Position numbers and translations under genes: made by a program. Below the pieces are notes generated by a model, which searched no databases, was not told the origin of the DNA, and was given only the letters and a program-made list of their open reading frames with translations. 64,000 nucleotides of DNA from positions 1,039,606 through 1,103,605 of the forward strand of contig NW_006917096.1 in NCBI RefSeq assembly GCF_000516985.1, written 5' to 3'. This DNA comes from Pestalotiopsis fici W106-1 (Eukaryota > Ascomycota > Sordariomycetes > Amphisphaeriales > Sporocadaceae). This document shows positions 32,801 through 44,268 of this stretch, in pieces. Positions within the stretch are counted from its first letter, which is position 1. Each line of letters opens with the position of its first letter.

Positions 32801-34333
32801 TTGGATCATCTCCAACTAGCGGCGGACTACGCTCATTTCGAATGTTTCGATTTCCAATTGACGGGACCCTTCGATATGCTAAAAGAATCTAGCGTCATGC
32901 CTTGTACAAAATCATAATAGTAAGTCCAGTATTGACAGATGTCTGATTTACGCGCCAGATGAGTACTATGTATGTGATGGTCTAATGTAGTGTACATCGT
33001 CGACATACCCAGGTGTGAAGTAGTGTAGTACTAGGTAGTTCGTGGCCCCGGGAGCTTCCAGGGGCTAGCAACCCAGCGTTCTAAAGCATATCTCAGCTCT
33101 CAGTCAGTCAATGGCCAGCAACCTCGAGACTTCATTCCTCCTCCTCCTCTCATGGGATGTGAATAATTGTCTCGCATTATCCAACAGTTTTGTACAGGCG
33201 AGTTGTCTTGCATTGCGCCTACTGCCTCGTTTTGCGTCTGTACGCTCGAGTCGGGTCACTATTCTGTAAACGTTGCCCAATGAGATTATCATTGCCCATA
33301 TCCCACTATGTACCACTCTATTGGCAGCATCGTCATGAGATAGATTGCTCATATTATTGCTTGCATTCCGTCATACTATATAATACAGTTCCCCCAGCAG
33401 CACCCTAATAACTGTTGGTTCGGGTAGACACGAGCATCATGATCAATCAGCAGCCAGCCCGTACATGGTTCGCATGATCGAATTTCCTTCTGCCGGTGCA
33501 ACTCGTGAAAAGAAAAAGGCTTGTTCCAATCTGTTTCAGACGTCTTTGTCCGAAATTGAACTATGTATGCCCAAGTCATGTCAGGCCCTAGGATTCGAGG
33601 TTTCCACATGCCTACCTGCATCCTCTCAATCTACGACTGAATGAGTAGTACAGTACATTTACATACCCTAGATTTTTCTGTTGGTTCAAGGTATCTAGAC
33701 GCCCGCTACTGGGGGAAGTTGACAGCCTGACACACCCCTTTTTTTCCTCCGTCTTCCTCCCCTCCAGGGTCGTTTGAGTCGGTCAGCTGCTTTTTTGCCT
33801 TGCCGTGCAGCTTCCATGCTACACCCATCTGCTGCTTTGTTGCTGCTGTTACCGCTGCTTTTCTGGGGCCCCTCCATTAATGGGATGGCCTGTCGCTGTT
33901 GTCTGACCGATTACCTACTTGTAGGCTTGGCCTGAGTTGCGACCATTCCCTAGTTAGCGAGCCCCTTCCTCTAAACAGGAACTGAACCCATATTACTTCG
34001 TTCTTCCCGCCGACTCTTAACTGCTGGCCCCATAACATTAAAGTACTTTCCCCCCCACGACCATTGACACTGCGAGCTCCAAAGTCCCCCAGTACCTTTC
34101 GTGCCCCGGTGCAGTCTTACCTCAACTCGCAACCCACTAATACTACTACTACTTGCTCTTCTGCCTCGACTTCTCCTCCTCTTCCTCCTCTTTTTTCTCT
34201 TTCTCTCTTCTCATTCTTCTCTCTGCTACTCCTGCCTGCTTGCCTTTACCCTGCCTTGCTTTGCCTCGCGGCTACCAAATACATTACGTTGCATCATCAT
34301 CGTCTCAGCCCTCAAGACGTCCAACCCACCAAG
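29891..34333. other. 4.4 kb gene-free region between divergent genes
   Basis: Separates the bromodomain gene (minus) from the coiled-coil gene (plus). All frames are at most 120 codons, overlap on both strands, and none has a recognisable domain or clean exon structure. Composition is mixed, with AT-rich islands. It could hold long promoters or non-coding RNA. I find no tRNA. Confidence 0.5.
34154..34225 (+). promoter_or_regulatory. Pyrimidine-rich tract upstream of the coiled-coil gene
   Basis: About 72 bases that are nearly all C and T on the plus strand, ending about 110 bases before the ATG at 34334. CT-rich tracts next to the transcription start are common in filamentous-fungal promoters. 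Long frames through it encode only Ser/Leu/Phe runs and are not genes. Confidence 0.5.
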
Positions 34334-35153
34334 ATGTCTCGAATTCAGGATACCGCTACTATTCACCGGTCCGACGATGAGCTCGACCGTGACTGGAAGC
34401 CAAACGGCCGCCGTCCTCAGTCGTGAGTCGTCCTGTAAATTTATTACCAGCCCAACTATACACCCAAATACAATCGTTGTGTCTGGAAATGCCATGCAAC
34501 GAGTATGAGGGGTGTGATATAGGCTCCAAGAGAATGCAGGGACATGGCTAACCAGCATTGGCTCCAACAGCACAGTTGCCCGCTCCTTTAGCGCAGAGTT
34601 GATGGACATCTTCCGTATTGAGAACAGTCTTACCGACCTCGACGACAAAGTAGACAAGAAGTGAGAACCCCCGACGCAACTACCAAAAAACCAAGGGAAA
34701 AATAAAAATTTTGGTGCCGTTGCTAACGCCCAGATCGCAACTCTTTTCAGGAAGCAAGAAGTCAGCTCGCAAACATCTGAGCTTGAGGCTCTTGAGCGCC
34801 GCATTCGCGAGATGGAGGAACGCCTAAACCGTAACAAGGCCCACGCCACAACCGGGGCCAGTGCCGGGGCTCAGCAGCAATTACCGGTTCGCCAGCAGGG
34901 CGCCCCGGCCCCCGTCCAGAGAACATCTCGTCCAGGTACGGCCAAAGCCCAACAGCCAGCTCCTCTCCACGGAGGCGCCATGCCGCCCACTCCCACAGCC
35001 AGCGAAGGTGAATACGAACTCGTCCCCGAGCCACGCCATCCCAACAACCTGTCCTCCTCTACCCATACCTACAATGACTCTGAGAGTGGCCTCGAGACTC
35101 GAAGCTTTGCTGACATGGTTCTCGTCTCTAAAGATGGTGATCACGACTCGTAA
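34334..35153 (+). CDS. Small coiled-coil protein of unknown function
   Basis: A 193-residue hydrophilic protein. Exons 34334-34422, 34571-34660, 34751-35153; phases agree and total 194 codons. The N-terminus MSRIQDTATIHRSDDELDRD is polar; exons 2 and 3 form a coiled coil of about 50 residues (FRIENSLTDLDDKVDKKKQE and TSELEALERRIREMEERLNR). The tail is Pro/Gln-rich and ends in an acidic-hydrophobic segment (LETRSFADMVLVSKDGDHDS). No membrane segment or signal. The spliced structure and coiled coil make it a credible gene, but I know no function. Confidence 0.72.
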
Positions 35154-36607
35154 ATTCTTGTCGGCGTGACACGAGTGGCTACACGAATTTTGTGTAAAGG
35201 AGACGCCTGAGAAGATTTGGACCAACGCATCAAACAGCTACGCGTGCGAAATACGGCAAAATCAACATATCCTGGGATTCGAGAGCAAGCTTTTACAAAG
35301 TTGCGCATTACGAAACGACATGCCAAAAGTCACAAGCTCAAACGAGATTGGATGCGAAAATCATCCGGATTGGGACAACTTCGACTCTGCATCAGACGGC
35401 ACATGAGACTATAAGTCACGCAGACACCGATTAAAGATTTTATGAAAAGCCCCAGGACAAATACCCACCCATGAACAACAGCTCCCGACCATGGGAGCAA
35501 ACCACTATAGATACCCTCGTTCAGAGATTGGAAGCGGACAGAACGAGCCCAATCCCTCCCGACTTCCGGCGTTTTATGGCGCCACCTCGCAAATTTCTCG
35601 ACGGCACGCATAGGGAACAGATTTATTTATCTTTTTTGCATGATTTATCGATTTTTTAGACATCAACGATGGATGCCAAGGGATTTTCTTGTTGCATCGG
35701 CGTTGACATTGGCATGGCATATGTACGCGAAAAGACAAGGCTCACAAGATTGAGGCTTTGTACAAATGAAAGAGCAGCACGAGGGAGAAGGATGATGAAT
35801 CAAGAGGCAGATGATTTTTTTTGATTGGCAATTGATTTGCTTATCGAGGAGTGAGATCAATTCACATAGATATTATACCATTTGGTGTCTTGTTGAACTT
35901 TGCTTTTATTGCAGTTTTTTTCTTGCATTTGGGGACTCGGTTACCCAAGAATGATTGTGCCAAAATAATGAGAATAATCCGTGTACACCAATGTAATATA
36001 ACGAGTCAACCACTGTCTTTTGAGACACAATTCGACTCCAAACTTGGTTTATCCAGAAAAGGGTCTTTCTGCAGACAGCCAGAGTAACCCACCAACAATT
36101 CGATATTCCACCATCGGCTTAAATCTAGTATTGAGCTTGAACTCGAGGAAGCGGATATAGTGAGTGGACTGGCAAAGGACGGGCGGGTTGATCCATGATG
36201 GGGATCCTGCTTGGGACAAAAAGACGCCGGCTAAACTCTAACGGCACCTGGATTTTGCTGTTGCCAGTCTAAGATGAAACTGTGCTTGATGAAGAACAAT
36301 GCCGGACAAGTCAAGCGTGTTGACTCGTGTCCTCTATCCCTGAAGACTGCAGGAGATGTCACGTCATTACTTATACTGAGATGCAAAGCTTGACTCAGAT
36401 TTGTAGCATTGATCTAGAAGCAAACTAATCTAGGTCTCTAATCTAGAGCATCCGCTTCATCCATACTTTCAAATACACTACGCGCTTAGTCTTTCATGGA
36501 GACTTTATCATTTTTCCCTTTTTTCTGTAACTAGATGAATTGCAACGAGAATGCATCTGACGCCAGCAAATCGTCCACTAGATATAGACAATTTGGTCCT
36601 TGGGCTC
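35154..36607. other. Spacer between convergent genes
   Basis: Holds the 3' ends of the coiled-coil gene and the aspartic protease gene. Small frames only, none convincing. Confidence 0.5.
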
Positions 36608-38137
36608 TCACAGGATGATCTTTCGGGTCTTGTTGGCCATGATCTCCTGAGCACTGCGAGTATCTGACCATTTGCCATGTCCTGCCAGGCCTCGTGGTGT
36701 CATGGGCGGTAGAGACTTGGGCGCAAAACCAATGCGCTCTTGAACGAGGTTCCAAACCTGGAAGCCAGACTTCAGAAAGACATCGCCAAGAATTCCCTGA
36801 AGTGAGGTGAAGCCTCCAAGGCTTTGGAGACCGGAGTAGCAGTATCCTTCCGGTGAACCCTTGGTGTCCAGGACTGCATATGGCAAATACTCCCCTGGGA
36901 CCTCACCTTGAACAACATTGTCGTCCTTGTCCGTTAATTCCCAGATGAAGCTCGGGGGTGTCGAGTTGCAAGGAAGAATCCAGCCGTACTCAGTGTACGA
37001 GAAGTTAGCCAGGGGAACATGGTTCTTGTAGTACGCCGTAACAGCTTCGTCGGGTGCATAGAACAACGTCGAGCCTGTATCCAGGATAACCGTGGGTGGG
37101 TCGGAGAATTCATAGGAGTAGTCAGAGCTGTCCTTGGCGGCAAAGCCCTTGAATGAGACACCCCAGAAGCCATCACTGCTGTCAATACCGACATACTCAA
37201 TCTCAGAGTCGTGAAGGCCGCGATCAATAAAACCAAAGTTGAAGGATCCATCACTGCTGTTGTGGCGAAGATCGGTGGTGAAAATAGGTTCTTCCAGAAC
37301 TTCTGGTAGGAAATCGGTCAGTGACTTTTGTTTTGGCTTGGTCTCAATGATCTTGCTGAAGGCGAGGCCGACCAAGCCTGACATTTCCTTCTGGTTGGAG
37401 AACTGCGTCGAAACTTGCTTCGCAGACTCGATAGTCATGTCCTTGATGATGAGGTCTCCTAGGGCAAAGTTGTCCTTGTACACGACACCGGAAGAGCTGG
37501 AGAAATCGCCGTACATGATGCTCCAGGTGCAGTTTGGAATCAGCTTGGCAGTTGTCGAGTTATTGATGTCGAAGATTGTCTGTCCCTTGACGTTCTTGGT
37601 AGCAGTATCATTGGTGAAGACCCAACTGTCGACAAACAAGTATTAACACAGGTCCAGGTGGTTGACAGATTTAGGTAACTCACGTGTCGGCAGAACCAGT
37701 GTCAAAGTCAAGGTAAAGTCTCTGCGAAGGGGTACCAATATCAGCTGGAGCAACCCATTCGAGGTCACCATTCTGAGAGGAAGCAGGAACACGGCCAGCT
37801 ATATCGCATGTTAGTATTTGTTCTTATGTGAACTTGAAGTTATATTTCGATTTGGGCATGACGTACTGTCTCCAATAGGCAATTTCTCTGCATAACGATT
37901 GACGGCGATCTTCAGACCATCAGGAATGGGAATGTTGTACTTTGACAGGGTTCGGTGGTACTCCAGAGGGCCGTTGCGTCTGCCCTTGAACAAACCATCG
38001 GCGGCAGAGAGGGTTGCAGTCTGATTGGCGATCTGGCGAACCGGACCAATCATGCCACGAGCAGGGACGGCAACAGCAACGTTGATAAACATGGCAAGCA
38101 CTGCGACCATCAGGCCGACCATCTTGAGGCCAAACAT
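36608..38137 (-). CDS. Secreted pepsin-type aspartic protease (A1 family)
   Basis: Aspartic endopeptidase of 467 residues. Exons 38137-37867, 37798-37684, 37625-36608. It begins with a signal peptide (MVGLMVAVLAMFINVAVAVP region) and a propeptide of about 65 residues. Both catalytic motifs are present: DFDTGSADTW with Asp123 and VILDTGSTLFYAP with Asp311; the flap tyrosine is Y167 in IMYGDFSSSSG. The two introns flank the exon that carries the first active site. Several NxS/T sites fit secretion. Endothiapepsin/aspergillopepsin-like activity at acid pH is the family expectation. No GPI signal: the protein ends in a short basic-hydrophobic tail. A CT/AG-rich leader precedes the start on the minus strand. 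Confidence 0.92.
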
Positions 38138-40031
38138 GCTGGCTCAAGGTTGAAAGCGAATGTCGAAAGAAGGTCAGATGACGATGAGAGAAATTGGCGT
38201 TGACGAACAACAGTCGGCGACGAAATGATTGGATGGAAAAAATATGTCGCCGGCACACAACAAAAGGGAAAGACGAAGAAGTGATCGCCGAACAGAAGGT
38301 GATGACGACGAGAAGAAAAGAAGAGTAAGTCGTCGAATTAGGAAAAGCAGAAAGATTGCATCTGCAGTCGTTGACGGACGAGAAAGGAAAGAAACGTGAA
38401 AACGCAAAGAGAATAAAAAGATTGTGCGTCGTGCAAACCAGGAAGCTTGGGAAATCTGGAACGCCGTTGCCAGTTTCCAAGGGTCTGTGTTTGTTTGGTG
38501 GGAGGTGGGAGGACAAAGTGGAAGGAGCAGGACGCTGTAACCGGCAGGCACTTTTATAATGTCTCGGGGCGTGGTCAAACGACTGACAGCTCAAGGAAGG
38601 CACCTGAGCAACGGTTCGAAAGGCACTGACTGACTGACTGACTGACTGGATGGGTGGGCAACCGGGTAAAATGGCCAAATGGAGTTGAAGGACAGCTCAA
38701 CTAACACCGAGGTACCTCTGAGTAGATAGATGGAGCTAAACAAGTAGCCAGGTCGGTTTATTGACAGTGTTGAGTTGATAACTTCTATTTTCCCCCAGCG
38801 TTTGAAAATCGGGACTATGGTGCGTACCTGCTTCCTTCACTTTTACATGCATGTCTGTGTGATGTCGGCTGCCCGAATTCAGTTCAGACCTTGTGGGTAA
38901 AGTAAACGGGAGGTGGCTTATACGATCGGGTCCATGTCTGGTGGCTATCTCATGCACGTCCATGTTCTATATATTGAAAACCTCATTACTAGGCACCAGT
39001 TGGCATGTCTACAATGCGGCCGGATGAGATTGCCGAGTACATATGGACAACAGAAGGTATGATGGCGTTGTTGCGATATGGTACATTCACACACTGGCCT
39101 CTTGAAATATGTTGGATGCAGGGCCAACCGCGCAGGTCTTTCCAATCCAGCTGCTCAAATACCATGACCAGCTTCATGAATCATTGCAGTGAAGAAGCGA
39201 AGGAGATAGAGAAAGGGAGCAGGTTTGCTCGCCCAGAAATGATAGATTCCCTTGAGTACTATGCTACACTATCTAGATTGCGCAAGACTATCTGATGTAC
39301 CGCCAGCTCCCACCAGAAACAGTTGCAAAATGTTCTGTTTACATGTATTATCTACGTAATGCACTGCGCCGAGCTGTACGTGTACAAGAGTAGCATTTCC
39401 ATGGTTAGCCTGTTCCAAGAATGCGTAAACGAGCATTCGTAGATGAATTGAAAAAAAACAACAACAACGGGATGGTGCAGAAAATTCCCACGTTACTCAG
39501 CAACTACCCAACTTTGCCAAGATCAAGGACGAACGGAGGCGACAGTGGGAGGCGATGGGGAAGAGAAAATTTGTTATGAGTTTCAGTTCGAACCCTCTGC
39601 CGCGGTCGAAAATAGGGGCTTGCCGTGGACAAACACTTTTGAGATGCATACTTCTGTCATACGTCTTGCGCAGCTTTCTGCGTTCTCCTGGCTTGGCGTG
39701 TATCCATGTGTGCAACAGGAGATGTCTATGGCTCACCAAGAGGCCGATGCTAGCTGTCGTATGACTTGTGTGCAGGAAGCAGGGCAGTGCTTAAACCTAG
39801 CAGTGGCTTCCCGTTGACAGACTCTTCCATGGCTCTAGACTAATCAACACTGCCCAGTGCCATTATGAGGATGTGGAATTGATTAAGATGTGCTCAGTAA
39901 TTTATATCCGTGCACCATTCACAGCTGCCACGTATTAGGTATTTACGGCATACAATTCAGCTTCATAAGTATTGTTCACATCTAAAACATTTATCATTTA
40001 TACTTGGCTTCAACTATGTCATGCAAGGTAA
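38138..40031. other. Intergenic region, promoter of the aspartic protease gene
   Basis: About 1.9 kb upstream of the protease gene and downstream of Lhs1. Frames over 38170-38680 on the minus strand read through the leader only. Beyond a short tandem repeat at 38625 I see nothing supported; frames at 39005-39295 and 39545-39817 have no family features. Confidence 0.5.
38625..38648. repeat. Microsatellite (ACTG)6
   Basis: Six perfect copies of ACTG in the upstream region of the aspartic protease gene, about 490 bases before its ATG. A possible length-variable locus. Confidence 0.9.
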
Positions 40032-43000
40032 TCAGAGCTCATCCCGCTTATGCGTCTCTTCTTTTTCCACTTCCTTCTCTGGGACGTCCTGAGTAAACCT
40101 TTTGAGCAGCTCCTCGAGCTGCTCGGGTGTCGGTTTTTCGTTGCTGTCTCCAAATCTAATGTAACCATCTTCGGCCCTGATATCAGGGGTTTGCTTAGCA
40201 TTGGCGCCTCCAGTCTTGGTAGAGGACGACTTCTTGGTCTTTGTGTTCTTCTTTGTGCTGCTCTTCTTGCCCTTCTTGGAGTCAAAGTTGTTCACAGCCT
40301 TCATGGCGAGATCCATGCCGGCCTTTTCCAACTTCTTCGTCCTCTCCGCGATATCCTTGACGAGCAGAACTGGGTCGGCATTCTCGCCTAGTTTGGCTTG
40401 CTCAACCAACTTCTGCTCCAACCACTTAAAGGTAGACTCGGAAAGTTCGGTGATTTCCTTCAGGTCGTTGAGTGTATACAGGGGAGGGACGGGTCCACGG
40501 TCGTCGACGGCCGCAGTCGTAGTAGTGGTGGAAGAAGTAAAGTCGTCATCCTCCAAACCATCAAAGTCTCCAGGAGTGGCCGAAGCCGCCTCGGTAATGG
40601 TCGACTCGGCAGAAGTAGTTGTGCTCGAGCTGGCCGAGGCGCTGAAAGCTTCAGCCTCGGCAATCTTCTTCTTAATGCTGTCAATGAATGTAGCCGTCTG
40701 GTCCAAGGAGTCGCGAAGTGACTTGACTAGCTCTGGCCGCTCTGCGTTCTCCGTGATTCTCTTCTCCACTGGTGTCACAATGTCCTTCAGCTCCTTTAGG
40801 CGAGCCTTGAGCTCATCTCGGGGGGCATCAGCACCATCTTCATAAAGCCAATCACTCACGGCGCTGGCCTTTTGCTCCAAAGTAGATCGCTCAGCATCGG
40901 TTGAAGCCGCGACAAAAGTCTCACTCTCGAGGAGGTCCCGGACCTTGTAAGTGAACCCTTCCAATTGGTTGAGCGATTCCTCTCTTGCACGACGAGCCTT
41001 GTCAGAAGCCTCGAAAGCCTTGATGCGGTCCTTGGCCTTTGTCATATCGGCCTTGGGCAGTTGTGGTACGCCAGACTTCTCGAGAGCGAACTGCACGGGG
41101 ATCACAACAAGTGTCTTCTTGGTGACAGCGCTGCCCTCGGCGGCGTCGGCAGATGATGCCGTCGTTGCAGCCTCAGTCGATGTCGAGCTCGACTCCACAG
41201 ATGAAGTCGTAGCCGTATCGGTAGAAGCGGTTGTTGAGGCAGATTCGCTGCTCTCAGTGCTCTCTTCGCCCTCACCAAGGGGTTGCTGTTCCTTCTTGCC
41301 AAATCCAAATAAATTCTTGACACCGTCAATGACCGAACCTTCCTTTTCAACTTCATCAGCCTCACACTCGACAGAAGCCTTGACCACCTCTACTTCACCA
41401 TCCTCGGCACTAAGACGGAGGTTGAGCTTGAAGTGAATATCAGAATCAGCGCATTGGTGAGTGTCCTTGAGTTGAGTAACAGAGGCTGTGAGGTTCTTGG
41501 TGGTAAGAGTCTTTGTATCCTGGTCCACAACGCCATCTGCCGAGGGAACTTGCTGGTAGAACTGAGCTGTGAAGTCTTCATGGTTGTTCAGTGTGATTTC
41601 CTTTGCTGCGGCGCCCAGCAGAGATCTTTCGGTCCAGAGACGCTGATGTCTTGTCTTTCCGTTGGAATCTGTCCACTTGTAACCAGCAGGGTAGTTTGAT
41701 CCGTCTGTGATTCTAATCTCCTTGACACGGAAGCTGGGGCTGAGATCAGCAGCCCTGAAGCCAGCACCAAATACAGCAGCCTCATCAGAGTTGACGTTGC
41801 TACGGAGTTTCTCGCTTCCGGCAATCTTCTCCAAAGCCTTCTGCACAAACGGCATTCTCGAAGCTCCTCCGTGGAGAACAATGGAGTCGAGCTGGTTAAT
41901 ATCCAACTCTGCTACCTCTAGAGCCTTTTGCACCGTAGCGGCGACTCTAGTGGCATGTTCCTCGGCCAATGTCTCAAAGGTAGCTCTTGAGATCTTGTAC
42001 TTGAAGTCAACGTCGTCATATAGACCCTCAAAGCTAGTTCCCGTTTCTTGATTTGCACTAAGGACGTGTCGGACCTTCTCGGCATCCTTGACGAGCTTGG
42101 CCATGGCCCGTCCATGGCCCTGGACGTTCTCAGCAGCAACGGAAACCTTCTTGGCGGCAGGCGTCTCCACAAACTGCGAGATCATGTCGTCGACAATAAG
42201 GTAGTTGAGGGAGTCTCCACCGAGAGTTCTGTCCCAGCCACTGCCAAGGACCTGCACCTCCTGAACGGTCTTGTTGAACTTGCCAACGTCTTTGACGGTG
42301 CGGCCCTGGAACTTCATGACGGTCGCACTTGTAGAGCCAGCTCCCATGTCGAAAACCATGTGGTATTCGGGCTTGCCTCCTTCATTGATCACTGGGAATT
42401 GTCGGCTTGTGGCGTAGTTCAAGCCTACAGCCAAACCATCGCTAATGAGGGACAAGACCTTGAGCCCAACCAATTCGGCAGCCGTCTGAACGGCACGTTT
42501 CTCCTCGATCGTATAGAAAGGTGGGACAGTAATGACGACCGAGCGAACAGATGTATCGGCGCCAGCCAATGTCTCGGCGTTGCGCTGAATGCTCTGGAGC
42601 TCCATGGCCAGCAATTCCTCCACTAACCAAGCATCTTCATTGTCTGCGAATGCCTTGCTCTTGAATGCAACTGTGTTTCGTAGCTTGTGGGTCTCGGGTT
42701 GAAGTGCAGGGTGCTTCGAGAGATACTCCTTGACCGTCGCATCGTCCACAGGGAGACCGAGGAGGGTCTTCAGATTCGGGTAGACATCACTGGGGAATCT
42801 GGCAGAGATGGCCATGGCGTCGGAGCCATAGAGTCTTTCGGGGTAAGCGCCAGCTTTGGGACCGCCAGATTCGGGCTTGAAAGCGACTGCAGAGGTTTCC
42901 TTTCTCCTCGAGTCTTTGGTGAGAACGATTTCGAGGGGAATGCCAGGCTTGACGAGGGCAGCCTTTATGTATTCAGTTCCGAGGTCCACACCAAGGACAG

Positions 43001-43079
43001 CTTGGACGGCAAAGACATTTGTCGAGAAGATGAGGACCACACAGGCGACAATCCACCTCGGGGAGAAGAGGCGCGCCAT
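40032..43079 (-). CDS. LHS1: ER-lumenal Hsp70-family chaperone Lhs1 (ORP150/HYOU1-like)
   Basis: Large Hsp70 relative of 1015 residues, intronless. A signal peptide (WIVACVVLIFSTNVFAVQ) leads directly into the ATPase domain with VLGVDLGTEYIKAALVKPG. Other Hsp70 marks are the phosphate-2 loop MVFDMGAGSTSATVMKF and the adenosine motif VLHGGASRMPFVQKAL. The substrate-binding part is interrupted by a long Ser/Thr/Glu-rich linker at about 600-660, then a helical lid and a Lys-rich segment. The C-terminus HKRDEL is an ER retrieval signal. Lhs1 acts as nucleotide exchange factor for BiP/Kar2 and helps import and folding in the ER; this is family knowledge. Antisense frames inside it (up to 214 codons) are shadows. 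Confidence 0.95.
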   Translation of the reverse strand: MARLFSPRWIVACVVLIFSTNVFAVQAVLGVDLGTEYIKAALVKPGIPLEIVLTKDSRRKETSAVAFKPESGGPKAGAYPERLYGSDAMAISARFPSDVYPNLKTLLGLPVDDATVKEYLSKHPALQPETHKLRNTVAFKSKAFADNEDAWLVEELLAMELQSIQRNAETLAGADTSVRSVVITVPPFYTIEEKRAVQTAAELVGLKVLSLISDGLAVGLNYATSRQFPVINEGGKPEYHMVFDMGAGSTSATVMKFQGRTVKDVGKFNKTVQEVQVLGSGWDRTLGGDSLNYLIVDDMISQFVETPAAKKVSVAAENVQGHGRAMAKLVKDAEKVRHVLSANQETGTSFEGLYDDVDFKYKISRATFETLAEEHATRVAATVQKALEVAELDINQLDSIVLHGGASRMPFVQKALEKIAGSEKLRSNVNSDEAAVFGAGFRAADLSPSFRVKEIRITDGSNYPAGYKWTDSNGKTRHQRLWTERSLLGAAAKEITLNNHEDFTAQFYQQVPSADGVVDQDTKTLTTKNLTASVTQLKDTHQCADSDIHFKLNLRLSAEDGEVEVVKASVECEADEVEKEGSVIDGVKNLFGFGKKEQQPLGEGEESTESSESASTTASTDTATTSSVESSSTSTEAATTASSADAAEGSAVTKKTLVVIPVQFALEKSGVPQLPKADMTKAKDRIKAFEASDKARRAREESLNQLEGFTYKVRDLLESETFVAASTDAERSTLEQKASAVSDWLYEDGADAPRDELKARLKELKDIVTPVEKRITENAERPELVKSLRDSLDQTATFIDSIKKKIAEAEAFSASASSSTTTSAESTITEAASATPGDFDGLEDDDFTSSTTTTTAAVDDRGPVPPLYTLNDLKEITELSESTFKWLEQKLVEQAKLGENADPVLLVKDIAERTKKLEKAGMDLAMKAVNNFDSKKGKKSSTKKNTKTKKSSSTKTGGANAKQTPDIRAEDGYIRFGDSNEKPTPEQLEELLKRFTQDVPEKEVEKEETHKRDEL

Positions 43080-44233
43080 GGTGGGCGGTTGCGGGAGGGA
43101 GAGTTGGCGATGTGTCCGCCGGTCTATGGAGTTGTGGGTGCCAGTCGGCGCAATGCAAGCTCAGCAAAATTCTATGAACAATTATCTGGGTATCGGAGAA
43201 GAAAGATGAAACAAGAATATTGAGAAGAAACAACGGCAAGCTTTGTTCGGAATGCCAGCCAAGTAAGTAATGAGGAAGTCGAGGTACCGCCTACTGAGCA
43301 GGCTCCTTGCGTAATATATCCTTGCGTGGGTGGTAGGTAGGAAGAAATAATCTGGCCTCAAGGTCAAAACAGAAAGGACCAGCTGGCTGTTAACTTTCTG
43401 GAGTATTCGCCCACTTTAACGTCAAGCGCATGTGTTGAGGTGGATGCCGGCCAGCCTGGGAGCTCGTAAGAGGCCAGATCAATTGATTTCGTCCCCTAAA
43501 AAGCCACCTTCTGCTCTGTGATTGGCTGGGAGCTATAGGTCGGAGCTTGAGAAGGAGGTTAGCGGCTTGCAGTGGCCATGCCAGGCAAGTAGTACTACGG
43601 TAATGGTTGACCCCTGTCCATCGAAGCCTGTAGACGACTACAGACTGTCATCTTTGTTGTAGGACTAATTATATCATGTTAGATGTCATGAAAAAGTTGT
43701 TTGAGTATCGTAGTCTCGGTCGGCAAGAAAGTGAAATGAGAAAATGAAAAAGAAAACGGCCAATGCAGGCAGAACTATGCAGCCTTCTTACTAACAACGG
43801 TTCAATCCAGCTTATTAGGTTAGGCACAAGTACCGTGTAACTTGATAGCTGTTTTTTTTTTTTGCCAGCAGTATTTCATTTGGCAAAACATTAGCATGCC
43901 AAATAAGACTGTTTGAACACATAGTTTCTCTTATTCTTTTATCGATATTAATTTTATATATTCCAAGCATCGATAGATCGCTCGGTACAACATGTAATTG
44001 TATTGTGCATGATGTAGCCATAAGGGCCAGGTACACAGGCGTGGCATGTAATTTAGAGTTAAAACAGCCCGTGGCGCCCCACGTGCTTTCGCGACAGAAC
44101 CTTGGAACGCGGCACACCTTCAGCACTTTACCCAAAGCGCGTCTCAGATAACCCCAAAACATTGGCGTCTGGATATTCTTCGTCTTTGGTTCGGCATCAA
44201 ATATTTTAACAAAGTCCAGCTTGATCATGGGCC
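43080..44233. promoter_or_regulatory. Divergent promoter region, Lhs1 and AT-hook genes
   Basis: A 1.15-kb spacer between the two starts. It has a T-tract near 43850-43863, an inverted CCAAT box near 43517 and a CACGTG palindrome near 44080. I looked for a full ERSE (CCAAT-N9-CCACG) for Lhs1 and did not find one. A 137-codon minus frame at 43815-44228 lacks family features. Confidence 0.45.
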
Positions 44234-44268
44234 ATGGCTCCCAGAAGAGTCATTGCCGACTCCGATGA
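44227..44268 (+). other. Overlapping upstream ORF of the AT-hook gene
   Basis: An ATG at 44227, seven bases before the main ATG at 44234, opens a 13-codon frame that overlaps the main start in another frame and stops at 44266-44268. If this ATG is within the mRNA, it would compete for initiation and could damp expression. Confidence 0.5.

Noticed and set aside
34064..34508. Overlapping Ser/Leu/Phe-rich plus frames
   Set aside because: They read through the CT-rich promoter tract and leader of the coiled-coil gene.
40050..43223. Long plus-strand frames (up to 214 codons) across the Lhs1 gene
   Set aside because: They lie antisense to a firmly identified Hsp70 and are composition shadows of its biased codons.
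43799..43812. GGTTCAATCC, a tRNA B-box look-alike
   Set aside because: Flanking bases cannot form a T-arm stem and no A box or acceptor stem is found.
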